Shown piece after piece: positions 59,097 to 64,000 of a stretch of DNA of 64,000 nt. The DNA is taken from assembly GCA_017395085.1 (NCBI GenBank), contig JAFPWF010000024.1, positions 183,142 through 247,141 of the forward strand. Direction: 5' to 3'. The position numbers were made by a program, and so were the translations under genes. The first letter of the stretch is position 1. The number at the start of each line of letters is the position of its first letter. Below the pieces are notes generated by a model that was not told where the DNA came from, searched no databases, and saw only the letters and a list, made by a program, of their open reading frames with translations. This stretch comes from Oscillospiraceae bacterium. Lineage in GTDB: Bacteria; Bacillota; Clostridia; Oscillospirales; Oscillospiraceae.

Positions 59097-59219
59097 TTAC
59101 TTGCCGTTCATTATGCCGGGATCCCTCATCGTTTCAGCCAGAATTTCCAGAAATTCCTCGTCAGGTTCCGAAGTTTTTTTCCTCTTCTCAAGCCAGCGAT
59201 TGAGTGCGTCCTGTTCCAT
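59097..59219 (-). CDS. 40-residue acidic/basic helical small protein
   Basis: The minus strand encodes 40 residues starting MEQDALNRWLEKRKK and ending AETMRDPGIMNGK, probably one or two amphipathic helices. GGAGG lies nine bases before the ATG. A TATAAT with a TCGACT 17 bases upstream (about 59260-59295) could be its promoter, and a terminator follows. It has no recognised family. The full set of signals makes a real small gene likely. Confidence 0.5.
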   Translation of the reverse strand: MEQDALNRWLEKRKKTSEPDEEFLEILAETMRDPGIMNGK

Positions 59220-59330
59220 TTTTCCTGTCCTCCAACATCATCTTGTAGTCAACGAGCGGAATTATACCCAAGATGTTGAAAGAAGTCGATAACAAACCGG
59301 AGTCAAAGCAGGAAAAAAACGTGCTTTGAT

Positions 59331-59405
59331 AATTCCTCCTCCGTCACAGTTGAGCCGGAGGGCGAAATCGGCGCGGATACGTGGAAGGGTCTGCTAATGG
59401 GATAG
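59331..59405 (+). pseudogene. Remnant of a peptidoglycan-binding domain (copy 3)
   Basis: The plus strand reads SSSVTVEPEGEIGADTWKGL then LMG and TAG (59403-59405), the C-terminal half of a PG_binding_1-like domain and parallel to the end of copy 1 (GGIGADTWAAL). No start codon or catalytic domain is attached. Confidence 0.45.
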
Positions 59406-59483
59406 AAGTCTGCAGTTTTCTGCTGTTTGACATAAGGGTGTGTTTGTGATTTAATAAATCTATCCTCAATAATGGAGGCCAAG

Positions 59484-59987
59484 ATGGAAACTGACTGGAT
59501 GGGACGGTACCGCCCGCTTGTCGCAGCGCTTGTTCTGCATGCTAATGTAGTCAATAGAGGTCTGAGCATGCGTTCAGATATAGGCGATGGAATCATGCTG
59601 AATCCTCAGGAATGGCAGGTGTTGGAATTCGTGATCGAACACAGCGATTCCTATTTTAGCATGATTGAGATTTCGCGAGAACTGGGCATACCGCAAAGTT
59701 CGTTTTCACGAATTGTGAAAACGATTCAGGACTATAAGTTGATTTCAAAATATCAGGTTGCGGGCAATCGCAAAAATATAGTCCTTCGTCCTACGGAATA
59801 TGGTAAGAGTCTTTATTCTAAAAGGGTCGGAAGTTCTTCGAGTATTGGTTTCAACAGCTTTTTCGAAGAACTTGATTCGCTGAGTGATGATTGTATAAAG
59901 ACATTTACCAGAGCTCTGAATCATTTAACTTTGGGTCTTCCCTCAGCGCGTGATTCGCAGGAAGTAGAATTAATAGAAATCGAATAG
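59484..59987 (+). CDS. MarR-family regulator
   Basis: 167 residues from the ATG at 59484, five bases after GGAGG. The winged helix-turn-helix is visible as LNPQEWQVLEFVIEHSDSYFSMIEISRELGIPQSSFSRIVKTIQDYKLISKYQVAGNRKNIVLRPTEYGKSLY (about 40-115), flanked by dimerisation helices. It probably represses the convergent MFS gene at 60046..61206, whose promoter holds a palindrome in its spacer. The gene is more AT-rich than those to its left. A terminator separates it from the MFS gene end. Confidence 0.82.
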   Translation: METDWMGRYRPLVAALVLHANVVNRGLSMRSDIGDGIMLNPQEWQVLEFVIEHSDSYFSMIEISRELGIPQSSFSRIVKTIQDYKLISKYQVAGNRKNIVLRPTEYGKSLYSKRVGSSSSIGFNSFFEELDSLSDDCIKTFTRALNHLTLGLPSARDSQEVELIEIE

Positions 59988-59999
59988 CTCGGGAGTATG

Positions 60000-60036
60000 A
60001 ACCCCGTCTTCCGTAACAGGATGACGGGGTTTTTTG
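60000..60036. terminator. Bidirectional terminator
   Basis: A nine-bp stem, AACCCCGTC/GACGGGGTT (60000-60008 with 60023-60031), is followed by TTTTT, between the convergent MarR and MFS genes. Confidence 0.82.
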
Positions 60037-60045
60037 CCGTAATGA

Positions 60046-61206
60046 TTACTTCTCCCTTAGCGCATATAGGCACGAGATTACTCCGACTGCAGTGATTAAG
60101 CAGAAAATGAACAGAGAGCGGGAGAGGGGAAGATTATCCAGCATTGCACCAAACAGTAAAGCTCCAATCATGGATCCTATGATAGGTATGTTTGCGACAA
60201 TACCCTGCGCGTGCCCGGCCTGCTCATAGGGGAAATTGTCTTTCACATAGTCGACGATGGCAGGGGTATATAATCCGAAGGAAAAAGCCTGCAGTGAAAA
60301 AGCGATAAAGAGCATCGCGATGTTTGTCGCGGCAGAAATCAGTATGATTTTCAGCAAAAAGAAAATAAAACTGATAGCGAGCAGTCTTTCAGCAGATACG
60401 CCCCTGAAGCGGCTGTATAGTGCCATCATCGGGATCTCCGCCACTACGGTTACGCCGTTCAGATATGCAACAGCGGTTGCTCCGGCGCCGAGATTGTCGA
60501 GGATATTGGCGTTGAAGGATGAAATGTTGTTGTGTACCATGAATATGAGAAATATGCCGCACAGCAGATAAAGAAAACTGGTGTTGTTCTTTAACAGGGA
60601 GATATATCCTGTCTGTGGTGTGTTTTTTTGTGAATAGCTTGTACTCCGCAGGTCGGGTTTCAGCAACAAGATACATAGCAGCAAAAGCAGAACACAAAGA
60701 CTGTTGATGACAGGTAAAATAGTGAGAGACTTTGTTTTCAGTATGGATCCGGCAAAAAAAGACATGAATGCAAAACAGAGGGAGCCAAAAGCGCGGAATA
60801 TTGCAAAAGAGGGCAGTTTAGTGCTTTGGCTGAGATCAAAGTATAGTTTAATTATTATCGGACCGATGGCAAGTGATGAGGCTGCAAGCAGGGAATAGGC
60901 CACGGCAAATAAAGGCTTTGAAAACGGTGTAAAAAGCAGAATCCCGAGAGCAAAAACCGAGATGCCAAGTCCGGAGGCGAGCAGAGGGACAATGCCGCTT
61001 GCACCGTACTTGTCAGACAGAGATGCGAGGAGCATGGAAATAAGAACACTCAAAATATTGGCAACCGCAAGAATACTGCCCATTTCCGTGTTGCTGAATC
61101 CCCGGAAGGCAAGATAGGATACGGCCATTCCCATAGTAAGGCTTATGGTCATCCAGTAGATGCCGACGGCGGAGAGATATAGAATTGCAGTTCTTTTCCT
61201 GTTCAT
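60046..61206 (-). CDS. MFS transporter
   Basis: 386 residues with twelve hydrophobic segments. The start MNRKRTAILYLSAVGIYWMTISLTMGMAVSYLAFRGFSNTEMGSILAVANI and the loop SLSDKYGASGIVPLLA follow the MFS pattern; the general look is of the MFS_1-like/phenylpropionate or nucleoside symporter group. Cargo is unknown. It is monocistronic, facing the MarR gene at its 3' end and diverging from the membrane hydrolase at 61558. Its promoter has an embedded palindrome. Confidence 0.82.
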   Translation of the reverse strand: MNRKRTAILYLSAVGIYWMTISLTMGMAVSYLAFRGFSNTEMGSILAVANILSVLISMLLASLSDKYGASGIVPLLASGLGISVFALGILLFTPFSKPLFAVAYSLLAASSLAIGPIIIKLYFDLSQSTKLPSFAIFRAFGSLCFAFMSFFAGSILKTKSLTILPVINSLCVLLLLLCILLLKPDLRSTSYSQKNTPQTGYISLLKNNTSFLYLLCGIFLIFMVHNNISSFNANILDNLGAGATAVAYLNGVTVVAEIPMMALYSRFRGVSAERLLAISFIFFLLKIILISAATNIAMLFIAFSLQAFSFGLYTPAIVDYVKDNFPYEQAGHAQGIVANIPIIGSMIGALLFGAMLDNLPLSRSLFIFCLITAVGVISCLYALREK

Positions 61207-61258
61207 GGCCTTTTCCAGAATCTCAGTATCTCTGTGTTATCCAATATTCAACAGCAAC

Positions 61259-61286
61259 AATATATGGCGTTTCACGCCTTTGTCAA
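61259..61286 (-). promoter_or_regulatory. MFS gene promoter with palindrome in the spacer
   Basis: On the minus strand TTGACA (61281-61286) and TATATT (61259-61264) are 16 bases apart. The spacer contains GGCGT-GAA-ACGCC (61266-61278), a likely repressor site, perhaps for the nearby MarR protein. Confidence 0.65.
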
Positions 61287-61353
61287 GGGCAGCACCATAC
61301 ATTTTATGCATTATGTACAAATTTTTGTTGCATTTTTCTACACGAGCAAATCC

Positions 61354-61426
61354 TTGACAGAAAACGGTAGCAATCATATAATGAAATCAATCCATTTGGA
61401 TAAATTTAGTATCAATTAAATTTATC
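61354..61426 (+). promoter_or_regulatory. Consensus promoter and large inverted repeat before the hydrolase-glpK unit
   Basis: TTGACA (61354-61359) and TATAAT (61377-61382), 17 bases apart, form a perfect consensus promoter. From about +10 lies the perfect inverted repeat GATAAATTTA/TAAATTTATC (61399-61408 with 61417-61426), placed to act as a repressor site. The rest of the 61427-61557 leader shows nothing else clear. Confidence 0.75.
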
Positions 61427-61557
61427 TAAGCTGATTGATTGAGCAAATACTGGAACGGGGGGCGATTAGAATCTGTGATCCGCTGATACCGGTGCATTTT
61501 TCAGTTATCGTTGTTTAATTGGATTTCACGGAAGAGAAAAGGAAAGGAGTGTAAAGT

Positions 61558-63444
61558 ATGAAATTCGGTCCAAAAGCAAAGAAACGCCTTTGTATAGCGT
61601 TGGTTTTGATCCTCATTGGCAGTATTTTTGCCAGTCTTCTCCAGACAAACTTCTTTAAAGTCAGGATCAAAGATGTAAGCATCATGGTCGATGACCAGAA
61701 CTACAGCCATGCGCTTATGTTTGTACCGAAGGAGGCATCCGCAGAAAACAAGGTACCTGTCGTCATCACGTGTCATGGCTGGCTGAACAGCGGCGAACTG
61801 CAGGACGCTGCATCCATTGAACTTTCACGCCGAGGCATCGCTGTCATTGCCATTGACGCGGTCAACCATGGCATGAGCAGCAACGACATGGCATTGTCCG
61901 ATAAAGGTATGCATTCATGGGTGGAGTATGCGGCCGGCGGGGCACTGAACTTCATTGATACCACGAAAATCGGTGTAATGGGTCACTCCATGGGCGGCTT
62001 TATGTCCACATTCACGTTGATGGGCTATGCGGCAGCATATGATGCGGCAATCGCGGCGGCACAGGAGCCGGATTCCGACGGCGGCGAAGAGATTACCGAG
62101 GCGGAGCAGGCTTATGCGCAGGCCCAGTATAAGATCAGTGCCGCGCTGCCCACCGGCAACGGTCCAGAGGCGACACCGGGTGCGTATAATTACATACACT
62201 GCAACCATGGCTTCCTGTTCGGACGCTATGAGGAGGGCGGCTACAGCATGAGCACCGGCAAGGCCAATGTCCTTGGCGCCACGCCTGAAGCCCTGAACTA
62301 TATCCATTCCGTGGATCCCAGTGTCACCAGTGTCGAAGACGGCAAATTCTATGGGAACCGCGATGATGGTACGCTGCGTGTGTTGTATCAGCCGATCATC
62401 ACGCATCCGCTGATCCACTTCGACCCGAACAGTACGGCAAGAGTAATTGAGTTCTTCACCTACTGCTGGAAGATTGATACCCCGCTGGGCTCTCACAACC
62501 AGTACTTCTTCATCAAAGAGTGCTTCAACCTTGTGGCCATGATCGGCCTGTTCATGATGCTGGTGCCGATGGCCGAACTGCTGCTGAGCGTGCCATGCTT
62601 CGCAAAACTCCGCGGCAAGGAAGGCCCGAAAGTTCCGGTGCTTACCGAGTCCGGCAAGAAGAAATTCTGGACCGGCTGGATTGTCGGAGGCGCTATTTCC
62701 TTCGTTACCGCAATCATCTCGGTCTACCTGACATATAAGATCCCATGGGCGAATGACCCGTTCCACGCGTCCAATCTCTTCCCGGCACCTGCAATGAACG
62801 ATGTATGGCTTTGGACGCTGTTCAATGCGGTTTGGGGCGGATTCTGGTTCTGGCACTGCTTCAAGCAGGATAAAGCCGCGGGTGTTCGCACAGATGAGAT
62901 GATCGGCTGGAAGATCACCGGCAAGGAGTTCTGGAACACCCTGGGCTTGACAGTTACGATCCTGGGCTTCATGTATGCGGTTGTCTGGTTCTGCAAGTGG
63001 CTGTTCAACACCGATTTCCGCTTCTGGACCCCGGCAATCAGGGTCTTCACTCCTGAAAAACTCCTGACCTACATCCAGTATTGGCCGGTATTTTTCTTCT
63101 TCTATCTGTTCAACTCGCTTATGGTCAACGGTGCATGCCGCGTTGAAGGCGCAAATGAGAAGAAGGAACTGCTCATCTGCGCAATTGGCAACATCCTCGG
63201 CTGCTTTACCCTGTGGCTGATCCAGTACGGCAAGCTTGTCATCACCGGCAGTGTGCTGTTCAAGATGCCGTGGTGCGACGTGCTTGTTATCTGCTTCTGC
63301 ATCTGGCAGCTGTTCCTGGCTCCGTTTATGCTTCGTTCCTTCTATAAGCTTACGGGTAAGAACTGGCTCGGCCCGTTGGTTGTTTCCAGTGTTTATGTAC
63401 TCTGCGGCGTCATGAACACAGCAATTCACACCAACCTGTTCTGA
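61558..63444 (+). CDS. Alpha/beta hydrolase fused to a multi-pass membrane domain
   Basis: 628 residues. An N-terminal helix (about 10-30) leads to an alpha/beta hydrolase domain (about 40-310) with ITCHGWLNSG, the nucleophile elbow GHSMGG (Ser about 144) and a later THPLIHFDP segment that may hold the terminal His. After residue 320 come about eight hydrophobic helices (for example LVAMIGLFMMLVPMAELLLSV and WIVGGAISFVTAIISVYLTY) to the end. The topology suggests an outward-facing hydrolase tied to a membrane bundle. It lies 90 bases upstream of glycerol kinase, so release and uptake of glycerol from an ester is a plausible theme. AGGAGTG precedes the ATG. Confidence 0.75.
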   Translation: MKFGPKAKKRLCIALVLILIGSIFASLLQTNFFKVRIKDVSIMVDDQNYSHALMFVPKEASAENKVPVVITCHGWLNSGELQDAASIELSRRGIAVIAIDAVNHGMSSNDMALSDKGMHSWVEYAAGGALNFIDTTKIGVMGHSMGGFMSTFTLMGYAAAYDAAIAAAQEPDSDGGEEITEAEQAYAQAQYKISAALPTGNGPEATPGAYNYIHCNHGFLFGRYEEGGYSMSTGKANVLGATPEALNYIHSVDPSVTSVEDGKFYGNRDDGTLRVLYQPIITHPLIHFDPNSTARVIEFFTYCWKIDTPLGSHNQYFFIKECFNLVAMIGLFMMLVPMAELLLSVPCFAKLRGKEGPKVPVLTESGKKKFWTGWIVGGAISFVTAIISVYLTYKIPWANDPFHASNLFPAPAMNDVWLWTLFNAVWGGFWFWHCFKQDKAAGVRTDEMIGWKITGKEFWNTLGLTVTILGFMYAVVWFCKWLFNTDFRFWTPAIRVFTPEKLLTYIQYWPVFFFFYLFNSLMVNGACRVEGANEKKELLICAIGNILGCFTLWLIQYGKLVITGSVLFKMPWCDVLVICFCIWQLFLAPFMLRSFYKLTGKNWLGPLVVSSVYVLCGVMNTAIHTNLF

Positions 63445-63480
63445 TCTGTCAATTCAGTATTACTCCACTTTTCCTCACGG

Positions 63481-63505
63481 GCCGCCGCATCTACGGCGGC
63501 CTCTT
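63481..63505 (+). other. Hairpin between the hydrolase and glpK
   Basis: A perfect seven-bp GC stem (63481-63487 with 63494-63500) is followed by CTCTTT. The U run is weak, so it may only partly terminate. Confidence 0.5.
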
Positions 63506-63534
63506 TAAAAGTATTGATTTTTGGAGGTAAAGAT

Positions 63535-64000
<466 letters not shown>

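Overview
The window looks like chromosome from an anaerobic Clostridia-type member of the Bacillota, probably from the gut. Supporting signs are AGGAGG-type ribosome binding sites, a T-box leader, many intrinsic terminators, a PucR-type regulator, an XRE-AbrB fusion, and large sets of glycoside hydrolases, MFS pumps and flavin oxidoreductases. Most of it is fairly GC-rich. Three stretches look visibly AT-richer: the twin-hydrolase block (about 7.5-15.0 kb), the HNH gene (16.0-17.2 kb) and the MarR/MFS block (59.4-61.5 kb). No tRNA, rRNA, CRISPR array or intact transposase was seen.

Layout. 1-1742 (-): a CrtI-like FAD oxidoreductase followed by the start of a 2Fe-2S flavoprotein reductase, behind a MerR-type promoter. 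2112-7388: a soluble hybrid histidine kinase, an Ig-like lipoprotein, PPK2 and a flavin reductase. 7536-15035: two CocE/NonD hydrolase plus transporter modules arranged around a Crp/Fnr regulator, with matching TGTCA-N6-TGACA operators. 15226-18674: cupin, small membrane protein, HNH gene, alpha/beta hydrolase, zinc-ribbon protein. 18727-20425 (-): an S24 repressor cassette with three small genes. 20630-23171 (-): an anchored hydrolase and a secreted protein ending in 18-residue repeats. 23458-25273: ABC transporter plus XRE-AbrB regulator. 25824-27896: a secreted protein, GNAT, Imm32-like and MmcQ genes.

27974-40684: AraC regulator diverging from a seven-gene saccharide operon (GPH symporter, GH2, TIM-barrel isomerase, GH78, GH43, GH1, MATE). 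The hydrolases lack signal peptides, so intact glycosides are probably imported and then cut inside the cell. 40798-42604 (-): trpB2 under a tryptophan T-box, with a Trp-rich mini-ORF between the T-box terminator and the gene. 42862-48190 (-): a bai-like operon (Old-Yellow-Enzyme reductase, two SDRs, MFS, small membrane protein) facing a PucR/CdaR regulator. 50845-52107: an unusual lipoprotein-rhodanese-aldo/keto reductase fusion. 54526-57306 (+): a second, complete copy of the flavoprotein pair seen at the left edge. 57457-64000: an esterase, small zinc-ribbon/membrane proteins, MarR plus MFS, a membrane-fused alpha/beta hydrolase, and the start of glycerol kinase.

Most notable: the two-layer Trp leader before trpB2; the twin hydrolase modules, whose serine hydrolases keep the nucleophile but lose the usual Asp and His motifs; the duplicated flavoprotein pair; the surface-predicted AKR fusion; and three scattered remnants of a peptidoglycan-binding domain (about 50.6, 54.2 and 59.4 kb). 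Functions are inferred from recognisable motifs read by eye; no database search was run.
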